Positions 1-10,688 are shown, numbered from the stretch's first letter. The stretch: DNA of 64,000 nucleotides from Symbiodinium natans (GCA_905221605.1 CAJNDS010002296.1:418058-482057), one strand, 5' to 3'. Notes: a model not told the origin generated them from the letters alone. Made by a program: numbers and translations.

Positions 1-1860
1 GGGTTTTCGAGATGCAAACTGCTGAGCCCGTGGAGGAAATCCTATTAAAAGTAAAGACACAGGGAGGAATTTTCTCTGGATAATGGAATCCTGGTCCGAC
101 ATGCAAGGTAAAATAGTAAAATAGTAAAATAGTTTAAAATCCCCGCACAGGTGGGTTTTCGAGATGCAAACTGCTGAGCCCGTGGAGGAAATCCTATTAA
201 AAGTAAAGAGACAGGGAGGAATTTTCTCTGGATAATAGAATCCTGGTCCGACATGCAAGGTTGGGTTTTCGAGATGCAAACTCCCGATTTCCCGTAAAAT
301 GAGTAAAATAGTAAAATAGTAAAATAGTAAAATAGTAAAATAGTAAAATAGTAAAATCTGGGTCGGACCGGCACAGGTGGGTTTTCGAGATGCAAACTGC
401 TGAGCCCGTGGAGGAAATCCGATTAAAAGTAAAGAGACAGGGAGGAATTTTCTCTGGATAATAGAATCCTGGTCCGACATGCAAGGTTGGGTTTTCGAGA
501 TGCAAACTCCCGATTTCCCGTAAAATTAGTAGTAAAATAGTAAAATAGTAAAATAGTAAAATAAAATAGTAAAATAGTAAAATAGTAAAATCTGGGTCGG
601 ACCGGCACAGGTGGGTTTTCGAGATGCAAACTGCTGAGCCCGTGGAGGAAATCCAATTAAAAGTAAAGACACAGGGAGGAATTTTCTCTGGATAATAGAA
701 TCCTGGTCCGACATGCAAGGTTGGGTTTTCGAGATGCAAACTCCCGATTTCCCGTAAAATTAGTAAAATAGTAGTAAAATAGCAAAATCTGGGTCGGACC
801 GGCACAGGTGGGTTTTCGAGATGCAAACTGCTGAGCCCGTGGAGGAAATCCTATTAAAGGTAAAGAGACAGGGAGGAATTTTCTCTGGATAATAGAATCC
901 TGGTCCGACATGCAAGGTTGGGTTTTCGAGATGCAAACTCCCGATTTCCCGTAAAATTAGTAAAATAGTAAAGTAGTAAAATCTGGGTCGGACCGGCACA
1001 GGTGGGTTTTCGAGATGCAAACTGCTGAGCCCGTGGAGGAAATCCTATTAAAAGTAAAGAGACAGGGAGGAATTTTCTCTGGATAATAGAATCCTGGTCC
1101 GACATGCAAGGTTGGGTTTTCGAGATGCAAACTCCCGATTTCCAGTAAAATTAGTAAAATAGTAAAATAGTAAAATAGTAAAATAGTAAAATAGTAAAAT
1201 AGTAAAATCTGGGTCGGACCGGCACAGGTGGGTTTTCGAGATGCAAACTGCTGAGCCCGTGGAGGAAATCCTATTAAAAGTAAAGAGACAGGGAGGAATT
1301 TTCTCTGGATAATAGAATCTTGGTCCGACATGCAAGGTTGGGTGTTCGAGATGCAAACTCCCGATTTCCCGTAAAATTAGGAAAATTAGTAAAATAGTAA
1401 AATAGTAAATCTGGGCCGGACCGGCACAGGTGGGTTTTCGAGATGCAAACTGCTGAGCCCGTGGAGGAAATCCTATTAAAAGTAAAGAGACAGGGAGGAA
1501 TTTTCTCTGGATAATAGAATCCTGGTCCGACATGCAAGGTTGGGTTTTCGAGATGCAAACTCCCGATTTCACGTAAAATTAGTAAAATAGTAAAATAGTA
1601 AAATAGTAAAATAGTAAAATAGTAAAATAGTAAAATAGTAAAATCTGGGTCGGACCGGCACAGGTGGGTTTTCGAGATGCAAACTGCTGAGCCCGTTGAG
1701 GAAATCCTATTAAAAGTAAAGAGACAGGGAGGAATTTTCTCTGGATAATAGAATCCTGGTCCGACATGCAAGGTTGGGTTTTCGAGATGCAAACGGCTTG
1801 GTGCCATGCATCTCGGGCGCGCGCTTTGCATCTCGAAAACCCAACCTTGCATGTCGGACG
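1..1860. repeat. Satellite array, nine units, palindromic end
   Basis: About nine copies of a 150-235 bp unit run through this stretch. Each holds the core CTGCTGAGCCCGTGGAG (near 20, 170, 397, 631, 828, 1023, 1249, 1447, 1684), two copies of GGGTTTTCGAGATGCAAAC, and a variable run of the octamer TAAAATAG that accounts for most of the length difference. The last unit meets an inverted copy: TCCGACATGCAAGG near 1760 recurs as its reverse complement near 1845. Long open frames here come from the repetition and are not genes. Confidence 0.95.
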
Positions 1861-2257
1861 CCGCAGTCCCAGGGTTTAGGGTTTAGGGTTTAGGGTGCAG
1901 GCAGTAGGCTCCCAGCATCGCGCTTCTTGAGCGAGTTGCCTATAGCTCTGCCGGGAGATTGGCATGCCCCCGCAATAGTCCATGCTTATCTCATCTTCCC
2001 AGACGAATCACCCAATAGGAGTATAGGGTACTCTTTGGGGGGCTCTACTTTTTAGCCTAGACGCTAAACTCTCAACCCCCAGAAGCCTTCGTAGGGTGGA
2101 TCGCTTCCGAATCTGAGGCTTCGTCATTGCCTGCTGGAGCCTCAGTGACGTGAACATGTCACCCTGAACTAAACCCCAACCTCTAAACCCTGAAACCTGA
2201 ACAGTAAACCCTAAACCCTACACCCTAACCCGAAAGCGCAACATCCGAGCTGGAGAG
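1861..2257 (+). other. Spacer or 5' introns of the TBCC gene
   Basis: Holds short TTTAGGG (1873-1893) and CCCTAAA (2165-2230) tracts around non-repeat sequence. An open stretch at about 2107-2149 ends one base into a codon, which fits the phase of the 2258 exon, so it may be an upstream exon, but its residues do not clearly match the domain. Confidence 0.3.
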
Positions 2258-3348
2258 GCCAGCAATATCGGTGCAGAGATTGCCAGGCCACATGTCTGTG
2301 AAGTTTGACAGCTTTTTTTTGGGCCTAAACCCTGGAAAGCCCTAAACCCTAACCCTGAACCCTGAACCCTGAACCCTGAACCCTAGAAACCTAGAAACCT
2401 AGAACCCTAAACCCTAAACCCTAAGCCCTAAGCCCTCTCACATTTCAGGACTGCAAGTTGGCCCTCTACTGCGGGACCGAGCCCATCATCGAAAGCAGCC
2501 AGAACATGCAGCTACGCGGTGGCTGTTTAGTTTTAGGGTTATTAGGGTTTAGGGTTTAGGGTTTAGGGTTTAGGGGTTTTAGGGTTTAAGTTTGGGGTTT
2601 AGGGTTTAGGGTTTGGTGTTTAGGGTTGGTTTTGGGTTTCGGGTTTAGGGGTTTAAGGGTTGCGGGGTTTAGGGTTTAGGGGTTTTGGGGCTTTAGGGGT
2701 TCTGGGGGTTTTTGGGGTTTTTGGGGTGTTTGGGGGTTTTGGGGTGTTTGGGGGTTTTGAGGTTTGGGGGTTTTGGGGTTTTGAGGTTGATGGTTTTGGG
2801 GCTTTTGGGGTTTTTGGTTTTGGGGTTTAGGGGTGTTAGGGTATAGGGTTGTGGGGATTTAAGGATTTGAGGGGTTAGGGGTGTTAGGGTTTAGGGGCTT
2901 AAACGAAGTGACCGGGGTGTGGAGAGTGAATACTATGGTCTTATACTAGTCTTATGCATGGAGAAACTTGTTTGCAAGCTCCCTATTTATCATCAACCCA
3001 GGTTTGCCTGCTTTGACTTCAACTACTTCTCGCTGCGCGGGCAAATGGGCCGAGCCGGTCTGAAGCCCTGGAATAACAAGTGGTGGATGATCTACGCCCC
3101 CTTCTCAGTGTATCGCCTGCTGGTAAGTAGGGAATGAAAGGAATGGGGTACGATTAACCATCGCAGCTACTACTTTACTACTGCTATTCCTTCATTCCCT
3201 AAACCAACAGGAAGTGCTTACGTGGGGGCAGCCTCATCCCTGCACCCCACAGACCCTGAAGTTCGCTTGGCACCTCCAGGACTTCAACAAGAATGAGGAC
3301 AAGCCCAACTGGTGTCTTTTGGATCAGGACGAAGCTCGGGCTCGTTAG
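2258..3348 (+). CDS. TBCC/RP2-type C-CAP domain protein, 3' part
   Basis: I see four exons: 2258-2286, 2449-2510, 3002-3095 and 3280-3348, ending in TAG. Joined, they read CQQYRCRDCQ, DCKLALYCGTEPIIESS, FACFDFNYF, MGRAGL, NNKWWMIY and DFNKNEDKPNW. This is the conserved C-CAP beta-helix core (CQQ-R-RDC, then PIIESS, then AGL) of tubulin cofactor C and the ciliary protein RP2, with the same spacing as RP2 through the NN-W and DF-NW blocks. Family members act on tubulin or small GTPases. All three introns start with GC and end with AG (2287-2448, 2511-3001, 3096-3279). The upstream exon giving the first base of the CQQ codon is not identified. Confidence 0.85.
2525..2905. repeat. Degenerate TTTAGGG array inside TBCC intron 2
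   Basis: Begins as exact TTTAGGG and drifts to TTTTGGGG-like units over about 380 bp. It lies inside the GC-AG intron 2511-3001, whose ends are fixed by the RP2-like protein on both sides. Confidence 0.9.
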
Positions 3349-3425
3349 CCTCCCAAGACATGTGTGATGTACCTAACCCTAAACCCTAAACCCTAAACCC
3401 TAACCCTAAACCCTAAACCCGGTAG

Positions 3426-3498
3426 TCCGAAGAGCTTTACCAAGGAGGCCGGCAGCCTGCTTCGACGCGAGGCCTGCGTCGCGGTTGTGTCTCCGGAG
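3426..3498 (+). CDS. Unidentified exon
   Basis: Open stretch after CCCTAAA repeats and an AG. It reads SFTKEAGSLLRREACV and ends GAG followed by GC, then TTTAGGG repeats. It lies 77 bp after the TBCC stop, so it probably belongs to the next gene. No family recognised. Confidence 0.4.
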
Positions 3499-3670
3499 GC
3501 GCCTTTAGGGTTTAGGGTTTAGGGTTTAGGGTTTAGGGATAAGGCTTAAGGGTTTAAGGGTTTCGGATTTAGCAAGGGGGCTTGATGATGTTTGCAAGGG
3601 GGCTTGGCAGGGGTTAACTTTTCCCTGCAGAACTAATGAATCCTAGAAACCTGTCTAAGTCTGAATTTAC

Positions 3671-3752
3671 CTACTCTCTCTCTCTCTCAAATACCTGCTC
3701 TTACTCTTGCTCTTACTCTTACTCTTTCTCTTTATCTTTATCTTTCTCTTTC

Positions 3753-3789
<37 letters not shown>

Positions 3790-3790
3790 A
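3671..3790. repeat. Pyrimidine microsatellite (CT, CTTT)
   Basis: Runs of CTCTCT, CTTTAT and TTTC units, strand-biased to pyrimidines on the plus strand. Confidence 0.9.
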
Positions 3791-3815
3791 AATCCAAGAG
3801 CCTAAACCCTAGTGT

Positions 3816-3950
3816 ATGAGCTCTCTCGGAAGCACGGCCCCTAGAAGCTTTGAGGAGTTCGAGAACGAACGTGGCCTTGCAGCACTTCGGAGGTTTTGCG
3901 CTAATGTCACCGATTGTGACCCCTCATGGATTTGTTGGTTGAGGCTTCAG
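3816..3950 (+). CDS. Unidentified exon, possible 5' end
   Basis: Opens at an ATG and reads 45 codons without a stop, including RSFEEFENERGLAALRRF and CDPSWICWLRLQ, ending CAG. The ATG may be the gene start or internal, because an AG lies just upstream. Good codon structure, no family recognised. Confidence 0.45.
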
Positions 3951-4664
3951 GGTTGATTGTGCGTTTCAGGGGCGGAGGGCCGGAGGGGCGGAGGGGTGCC
4001 AAGTACGTCTTGCTCGCACCTTCTGTGGCTTTGCTTTCGGCAACATAACACGGCAAGTCGCCCGTTGAATGAAGCTTGCCATTTTCCTACCATGGTTGCA
4101 TAAGCCTTAGTCAAGAACAACGGTTGAAGAAGCGAATTCTGAGCGGATCGGATTGAAGCGTACCAATGTGCGTGGCGTGCTCACGCACAAGCGAAAGCTT
4201 GTTGGCAGGGCTGATTTGTGAGCCTAAGCGCGGGAAATTCAAAGCACTGTACGACATTCTCGTTGTAACAAGCAGCTTCGCTACCAGGCTTAGGGAATCA
4301 GGAATCAGGTGCTTCGGGCTTGTGTTTAGGGCTTTCGAGTTTATGGTTTAGGGTTTAGGGTTGTGTTTCAACTTAGGTTCCAGAAACCTGGGGCTGGGGG
4401 GAGGGGAGGGAGGGGGCGGTGGCTATCAAGCTCTTCAAGCCCTGTAGGCCCGAAAGCCCTGAAAGCAAACCCCATGCCAACCCGAAACCTTATGCTCACA
4501 AACCCCGTAACTTTGCAAGCCCTGAACCCCTGAAACTTCAGCACATGCCGATACAGACCCTAAAGCCATTTATGCCCCAAACCCTAAAATTTCCAAACCT
4601 TACGAACCCTGAAAAAACCCTCCAAGCCCTAAGCCCTCAACCCTAAACCCTAAACCTCAAACAG
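3951..4664 (+). other. Stretch without a firm gene
   Basis: Non-repeat sequence to about 4330, including a 61-codon open frame at 4166-4351 that runs into TTTAGGG and so is weak. Then CCCTAAA-rich sequence with scattered variants to 4660. Confidence 0.4.
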
Positions 4665-4741
4665 CCCAAGACTGGCCTTGGACCTCGGAATGCTGAGGTG
4701 TGGTTCCCATTACCTTGGGCAGCAGGCCGTGGCCGACCAAG
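4665..4741 (+). CDS. Unidentified exon
   Basis: CCCTAAA repeats and CAG precede it, and AG|GTCTGC closes it. It reads LGPRNAEVWFPLPWAAGRG in one open frame. Family not recognised. Confidence 0.45.
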
Positions 4742-5248
4742 GTCTGCCCACTTTTGAGGTTTGGGTGCTTGGGGTTGAGGGTTGAGGGTTTAGGTTTAGG
4801 GTTTAGGGTTTATAGGGTTGAGGGTTGAGGGTTAAGGGTTTAGGGTTTAGGGTTTCGGGTGTTTCGGATTTCGGGTGCTTAGGGTTTTGGGTGTTTCGGG
4901 TATCGGGGTGTTTAGTGCTTTGGGTGTTTACTGTTTTGGTGTTTCGGATTCAGGGTGTTTCGGGTTTTGGGTGTGTTTCAGGTTTTCTGGGTCGACTTTT
5001 GATCAAGCAGGCCGTGCAGGGGGGGGGCAGGTCTGGCCATTCCCCATCTCCTCACTCAACCCTAAGCCTACAACCCTATAACCCGACCCCCCTAACCCTA
5101 CCATTTTTGTAGATCTATGCATGATAAAACAGGATTCTCAGGGGATCCTAGACAAAAGTGTAGGTTTGGGGTTCCCAAGGTCCAAAATATGCCCTGTTGT
5201 GTTACCCTAAACCCAAAACTCGAATGTGGCAAACCTTCGGGCTAGGAG

Positions 5249-5297
5249 ACCTGCTTTGTCGTCTTCCTGCCCGACTCCGAAACGCTCGTGGAGGAGG
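5249..5297 (+). CDS. Unidentified short exon
   Basis: Between AG and GTGGGG it reads TCFVVFLPDSETLVEE, a hydrophobic beta-strand then an acidic turn, like a thioredoxin-fold strand. Too short to assign. Confidence 0.4.
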
Positions 5298-6006
5298 GTG
5301 GGGGGGGAAGCACGTAACACCCGTGACCCTCAACCCTGAACCCTAAACCCGAGTTAAACCCACTTAAGATTAGGGCTTAGGGTTTAGGACTCCGCAGCGA
5401 ACTCCACAAAGTGGGAACCCTGTCAACCCTAACCGGCTAAAAGCCCTCAGTCAAAGGTTCCAAGTATGGGCCCCTTAATTTGGGTCCCCCTTGTCCTAAT
5501 CCCTAACCCCCAAAACCCTGAAACCCTTATGTACACCATGCAATATCAGAGCCCATGCTTCGGATCCCTGTTTACAAGGGCAAGGGACCACGGTAAGGGC
5601 ACATGGTTCCAACCTGAGAAAACCTGTTTTCCTGGTTTTCAACGCCTAAACCCGAAACCCTAAACCCTAAACCCGAAACCTGTTTTCCTCAACTTCGAAC
5701 ATCGGGAGCGCCCCAGGCTTTCGTGTCCAAGGCGACGGCCAAGTGGGCCATCTGTCGGGCAAGGTCCATGGCGCTGCAGGATTTTAAAGGGGTTTAGGGT
5801 TTAGGGTTTTGGGTTCAGCCCTCACCCCGAAGCCTTAAACCGCAGGTTTCGAGACCGGCCGCGAATCAGAAACACCTCCTGCCAGCATGGGCCATTCTAC
5901 CCTATAACCCTGAAGAAGGCCCTTTATGATTATGGGGATTATAGGGTCGAACCCTAAACCCTAAACCCTAAACCGTAAACCCCAAACCCATCCTGGTGTG
6001 CCCCAG

Positions 6007-6093
6007 GAGGAGCAGCTGAAGACGCTCTTTGCTTGGGCCAAGGAGCCAAAGCTGGCGGCGAAGTGCAAGGGCCAGGAGGTGACCGGCATTCAG
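6007..6093 (+). CDS. Unidentified helical exon
   Basis: Exactly 29 codons between CAG and GTCGCC: EEQLKTLFAWAKEPKLAAK then CKGQEVTGIQ. CCCTAAA repeats precede it and TTTAGGG repeats follow. Family not recognised. Confidence 0.5.
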
Positions 6094-6162
6094 GTCGCCG
6101 GACACGCGGTTTAGGGTCTAGGGTCTATAGGGTTTAGGGTTTAGGGTTTGGGGTTGCAAGAT

Positions 6163-6270
6163 ACTTGACGGTTCATGGGCATGTAGCATTGCTGTAGCTG
6201 AGCTTACCAGCCGGGTAACCTTCTCATCTCATGTATGAACCTGCTTACTTCCAACCATGAACCTTCAAGT
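6163..6270. mobile_element. Palindromic element, family F
   Basis: Starts ACTTGACGGTTCATGG and ends CCATGAACCTTCAAGT, which are inverted copies. The same termini occur at 6473-6580 and 37961-38105. Confidence 0.7.
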
Positions 6271-6297
6271 ACATGAGCTTGTAGGGTTTGTTTGGGG

Positions 6298-6367
6298 TTT
6301 AGGGTTTAGGGTTTAGGGTTTAGGGTTTAGGGTTTAGGGTTTAGGGTTTAGGGTTTAGGGTTTAGGG
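6298..6367. repeat. Perfect TTTAGGG array
   Basis: About ten uninterrupted copies of the plant/alveolate-type telomere heptamer, between two family F elements and far from any chromosome end in this window. Confidence 0.95.
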
Positions 6368-6472
6368 ATTCATGGGCATTCAGAGTACTGTTCTGCCCGC
6401 AGGTGTGTGGGCAGGATGTCCAGAAACAAGTCCAGGCAGCAGCCCAACATTCGCTTGCATCCTTCGGCTTCT

Positions 6473-6580
6473 ACTTGCAGGTTCATGGTACTTATGCACC
6501 ATATTAGGGCACTTACAGGGCTTACAAGTGGGTTATAAGTACAGCTATAATTGGTTATTAAGTGCCATGAACCTCCAAGT
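6473..6580. mobile_element. Palindromic element, family F
   Basis: Terminal inverted repeats ACTTGCAGGTTCATGG and CCATGAACCTCCAAGT, with a shared core (CATATTAGGGCACTTA, GGGTTATAAGTACAG). Closely related to 37961-38105. Confidence 0.85.
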
Positions 6581-6637
6581 ATGTCCTTGTGGCGTGTTTC
6601 CCTGAATCTGGGTTGGCACAAGCTTTGCGAACTGCAG

Positions 6638-6730
6638 GATTCCCTGACTTTGACTGGCATGGCCACGGGTGCGAAGAACATCCGCGTGATCCCTGAAAAG
6701 GCTGCTCGGTCTGGAGGAAATGAGCCCTAA
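6638..6730 (+). CDS. Unidentified exon, possibly terminal
   Basis: After CAG it reads DSLTLTGMATGAKN then IRVIPEKAARSGG. The in-frame TAA lies in a CCCTAA unit, so the true end may be a donor near 6717 (GGAG|GA). Family not recognised. Confidence 0.4.
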   Translation, partial: DSLTLTGMATGAKNIRVIPEKAARSGGNEP

Positions 6731-6768
6731 GCCCTCAGCTCTAAACCGTTAAACCGCCCGGCTTGCAG

Positions 6769-6843
6769 AAGCAGCCAGGAAACGGAGACCTTGGCAACAA
6801 GTTTCTTCGAAACGTGGAAAGACGAGGCGCGCAGAGCACATAG
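6769..6843 (+). CDS. Unidentified terminal exon
   Basis: Begins after GCAG and gives 24 codons (KQPGNGDLGNKFLRNVERRG...) ending in TAG. Could be the 3' end of the gene holding the 6007 exon. Confidence 0.45.
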   Translation, partial: KQPGNGDLGNKFLRNVERRGAQST

Positions 6844-7456
6844 GCCTAGCTGCCACCAAGTGTCTTCCTCCACCCTTCCTCCGAAAGTCATTGTATTGTC
6901 ACTGTCTGACAGATGGCATGAACCTGCCCTTAATTGGGGAACCCTGCAAAGCCCAAGACCCCTAAGAATCTCACGCCAGGTGTGATGTGCTTCCACTTGA
7001 CGGTGCAAGACGACGTGCAAAGAAGCGGGTTTGGGGTTTAAGGTTTAGCTTTCGGGTTGGTCGAGATCGTGGGCCCTCTTTGCACCGTACAGTATTTGTG
7101 GTAGTGACCACGCAAGGGCCTATGATGTTGCATGCCCTCACAAGGTGCAGTACGTGTACATAGCTTCGCTGTGCTGGCAAGCGGTGTAACCGGCGCCGCT
7201 GCGCTAACAAAGCAGGCAAGCGCGCTCCAACGTGGCGTGCGGGCCGAAGAAAAGGGTTGCAAGTCCGCTGGCAGGCATGAAGTCAGTCTTCTAAGTGACG
7301 CTCCCGCAAGTTCGGGCGCCCGAAGTCCTAAACTCTCAACCCTCAACCTTAGTAGCTGCGTAGATCACCTTTAACCTTTTGGGGGGTATATACAATCCTA
7401 CTAACTATATTCGAAAGATGAACCGTTTTTGGGCCAGGGTACTCAGCAGCTTGGCA
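6844..7456 (+). other. Non-repeat stretch without a firm gene
   Basis: Unique sequence with few heptamers. Several frames stay open by chance on both strands around 7038-7374, none with family features or clear splice borders. Confidence 0.4.
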
Positions 7457-7671
7457 ACCCTAAGCCCTAAACCCTAAACCCTAAACCCTAAACCCTAAAC
7501 CCTAAACCCCTAAACCCCTAAACCCCTAAACCCCTAAACCCTTAAACCCGTAAACCCTTAAACCCTTAAACCCTTAAACCCTTAAACCCTTAAACCCTTA
7601 AACCCTTAAACCCTTAAACCCTTAAACCCTTAAACCCTTAAACCCTTAAACCCTTAAACCCTTAAACCCTT
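7457..7671. repeat. Array changing from CCCTAAA to CCCTTAAA
   Basis: Starts as CCCTAAA, passes through CCCCTAAA, then becomes a nearly pure octamer CCCTTAAA for about 130 bp. The change of unit within one array suggests local tandem growth rather than telomerase addition. Confidence 0.95.
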
Positions 7672-7703
7672 TACCCTCATTGTTAAGGGCCCTTCCTGGC
7701 CAG

Positions 7704-7775
7704 GTGGATGACCTGCAACGCGAGCTGAAGCTGGAGACGTCGGATGTGATGCAAGACTCCTTGCCAAGACCTTAG
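7704..7775 (+). CDS. Unidentified terminal exon, coiled-coil-like
   Basis: CAG precedes 23 codons and TAG: VDDLQRELKLETSDVMQDSL. The heptad-like charge pattern suggests a helix. TTTAGGG repeats start right after the stop. Confidence 0.55.
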   Translation: MDDLQRELKLETSDVMQDSLPRP

Positions 7776-8262
7776 CCGTTTAGGGTTTAGGGTTTAGGGT
7801 GTAGGGTGTAGGGTTTAGGGTGCAGGGTTTAGGGTTTAGAGGGTCTATAGGGCTTAAATCAGCGAGGACTTGCAGCCAAACACCACCCCCCAGTGAGAAG
7901 TCAGGGTCTACGCCACATTTTGGCGGTTCAAGAGATACTTCATTTCTTCCACTACTGTCCTCTTGCAGGAAATTTGTTCAGAAGACACCCCACACCCCAA
8001 ACCTTAAACCCAGGGTTGCCAAACCCTGAAACCCTATATCCCTAAACCCTAAACCCTAAACCCTATATCCCTAAACCCTGAACCACACGTAGGATGACAG
8101 TTGTCAGGCCATCCGGGCCGACGACGCCGAAGGCACGTGACACATGCGCCGTGACTGTCTAAGGTTCAGGGCTTGCTGTCGGGCTTAGGGTGCCCTAAAC
8201 TCTAAACCCTAAACCCTAAACCCTAAACCCTAAACCCTAACCCTAAACCCCCTGTTCTGCAG

Positions 8263-8361
8263 GGGCCGGGACGCGGAACCTCGCGGGCTTCCCACACTTC
8301 AAGTGCGGCGGCTTTGCCAGGGCAGAGGCCGATGTTCCGCATCGCAAAGCACGTGTTGAGG
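8263..8361 (+). CDS. Unidentified exon
   Basis: Flanked by CCCTAAA plus CAG and by GAGG|GTTTAG. The best frame reads NLAGFPHFKCGGFARAEADV. Other frames are also open, so the frame is uncertain. Confidence 0.35.
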
Positions 8362-8396
8362 GTTTAGGGTTTGGGGTTTAGGATTAGGGTTTAGAT

Positions 8397-8472
8397 CTAC
8401 TATTTGCTGAAGATCCCCGCAAAAAACGAGAGAGATAATCCCTATATGGGGTCTGAAGCAAACAGCAGTAGG
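8397..8472. mobile_element. Palindromic element, family E
   Basis: CTACTATTTGCTGAAGATC at one end mirrors GCAAACAGCAGTAGG at the other. Relatives lie at 11478-11587 and 34648-34766, with a half copy near 11176. Confidence 0.65.
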
Positions 8473-9393
8473 CTGTTAGGGTTTAGGGTTGATCAGACCA
8501 CCTGCCTTTGAGGTCCTGGCCTCCTGTGAAGTCAGAACCCCATAGTTAATTCCTGTCGACGACCTGTCGAGAAATGCTGCTTGCCTGGGTATCCCCGCCC
8601 CTGCTGCCGCTACATCTAATCTTGCGAAAGGCACCACGAAGCACCCATACGTTTAATGAGTCAGGTACAGCACTGTTTTCCTTTGCGAATGCAAAGGAGA
8701 CTAGCCTGAAACACCTAAGCCTAAACCCATGTGTACTCCTTTGGCCATCCGCTGCTTTTGCTTCTCTTCATAGTGCTAAGCACCGACCGGCTCGGTTCTG
8801 ATCTACGGTTTTTTTTAATGGAAGGCGTTTTGGGTACAGTCCGCCCAGATGCCACGCATGTAGTCCGAATATTTCGCTGGGTACTCTCACAACACCCCCG
8901 AAAGCGCAAGCTAGCGGCTTGCGTACCTGGGAAAGACGCTCGTAAGGCTGTCCGTAATGTCGACTCAGAAACCTGCAGCTGGAAAGTTTCCCCTTCGGCT
9001 TCTAGAATCCTAGAGCTTGCATTTGCTCAACTCTTCAGGCAGTTTATGGCACCCAAAACCCAACACCCTAAACCCTCAGCCCTAAACCCTAAACCCCAAA
9101 CCCCAAACCCTGAACTCTACCATCAGCAAAGTCAAAAAGTCACTGGTTGCCAGGTCTCCGAGTGCTGATGCGTCCTTGGGAGTCGAGGCGGGGTGCACCC
9201 GGAAGGGGGGGGGGGTTAGGGTTTAGGGGTTTAGGTTCTGGGGTTTTGGGGTTCTGGGGTTTTGGGGTTTTGAATTGGGGTTTTGGGGGGTTTGAGGGCC
9301 TTAGGGTTTTAGGGCTTTAGGGTTTTGAGTTTTTCAATGTTGATTTTGAACCCCAAATCTGAAAGTGACTTGGAGAGGGTTTAGGGTGAACAG

Positions 9394-9498
9394 GGCATGG
9401 AGTTCTCGGAGGCCGGATGGATGAGAAGTTGCGTCGTGTGTCCGTTCAAGCCAAGGCGGCGCTTCGTTTCACAGTCTAGCGGGCGGAGCCACATCAAG
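9394..9498 (+). CDS. Unidentified exon
   Basis: Exactly 35 codons between CAG and GTTAGA: GMEFSEAGWMRSCVVCPF then KPRRRFVSQSSGRSHIK. Basic and Cys-containing, no family recognised. It is followed by a long CCCTAAA array. Confidence 0.5.
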
Positions 9499-9504
9499 GT
9501 TAGA

Positions 9505-9606
9505 CCCTAAACCCTAAACCCTAAACCCTAAACCCTAAACCCTAAACCCTAAACCCTAAACCCTAAACCCTAAACCCTAGCCCTAAACCCTAAACCCTAA
9601 ACCCTA
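9505..9606. repeat. CCCTAAA array
   Basis: About fourteen near-perfect heptamers between two open exons. Confidence 0.95.
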
Positions 9607-9818
9607 GACGAGCAGATGTGGGGGTTGATCTCAATCATGGGCATTCTTCAGCCTGCCACTCCAGTACAGTCTTTGTCCTTGTGGTTGAGGGCACCGAAAT
9701 GGTGGTTTCCGAAATTCGGAAGGGAATCCTACTCTTGGGGGTCTAGATTGGGGGTCCCCTGATTTCGTAAACCTCCAAGTGGGTCTATGGTTTTACTTTA
9801 CAATTGTGACCCTGACAG

Positions 9819-9920
9819 GCGCTGCCGCCGAACCCATCGCAGGCTCTCCTGCATGGGATCATGAAAATAGCCATGGCGGATGTTTTCCCCACTGCTTGCA
9901 ATGGAGAGCCAAAGCCGCTT
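9819..9920 (+). CDS. Unidentified exon
   Basis: 34 codons from ACAG to GTCCAA: PSQALLHGIMKIAMADVF then PTACNGEPKPL. Family not recognised. Confidence 0.45.
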
Positions 9921-9998
9921 GTCCAACGGCCACACCCTAAACCCTAAACCCTAAACCCTAAAATCCCTAAAACCTAAACCCAAAAACGGCCCTTTGCC

Positions 9999-10085
9999 AT
10001 GTGCTTGTGGAAGGTGCGCCAGCTTGCCGTGGAGAATGCTGCCACCCTAGAAAGGCGCCTTTGCTCAGCCTTGCCGCGCTCTTGA
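9999..10085 (+). CDS. Unidentified short helical ORF or exon
   Basis: ATG to TGA, 28 codons, with a heptad-like helix (VRQLAVENAATLERRL). The 10347 terminal exon has the same flavour, so both may be parts of one coiled-coil protein. Confidence 0.4.
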   Translation: MCLWKVRQLAVENAATLERRLCSALPRS

Positions 10086-10346
10086 CCACCCTAAGCCCTA
10101 AACCCAAAACCCTAAGCCCCCAAGCCTATAGATCCCTGAACCCCTTCACACCCTACAACTCTCAGCCCTGGTCGCGACATTCAAGGCCCTAAACCCTAAA
10201 CCCTAAAACCCCATGGATAGGGGGGTGGTACTCTCGTGGGCATAGGCAAAAGGGATGAGCAGGGGCAGGCCATACCGCTTTCCCAAGATGCTCGTCCAAA
10301 CCCTAAACCTCAACCCTAAAACCCGAAACTTTGAAGCCTTTCGCAG

Positions 10347-10422
10347 ACTCCGCGCGGAGAACGCGCGTTTGCGGAACCTCTGCGCTGAGAGGGGTCTCGC
10401 GCGGCTCCCAGTCTTGAAATAG
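10347..10422 (+). CDS. Terminal coiled-coil exon
   Basis: CGCAG precedes LRAENARLRNLCAERGLARL and then TAG. The pattern is strongly heptad-like with alternating Arg/Glu, typical of a C-terminal coiled coil. CCCTAAA repeats lie before and TTTAGGG repeats after. Confidence 0.6.
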
Positions 10423-10688
10423 GTGTTTAGGGTCTAGGGTTTTAGGGTTGAGGTGTAGGGTTTAGGCTTTGGGGTTTAGGGTTTAGGGTTAGGGTTTAGG
10501 GTTGAGGGTTCAGGGTTTAAGGCCTTCTTTTTGCTCACCTAGACTACCAGGAGCAGACCCAAAAAGACAACAGGCCGAGGTCACAATGTAGATGGTGTCA
10601 GGAATCTGGGGGGAAACTTCAAGCTGTATAAGGCATCAGACTCTACACAATTGAAAACTCATCATGTTTGCCAGAGAACCAAGTTCAG

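Noticed and set aside
45-1852. Many overlapping minus-strand ORFs of 60-210 codons
   Set aside because: They are reading frames of the satellite unit and repeat the same peptide. No splice borders or family features.
6298-6367. True chromosome end or recent telomere fusion
   Set aside because: Similar arrays occur dozens of times in both orientations inside genes, and several lie in introns bounded by family-identified exons.
8731-9168. 145-codon plus-strand ORF
   Set aside because: Its second half reads through CCCTAAA variants and the first part lacks recognisable features. It may hide an exon but is not supported as a whole.
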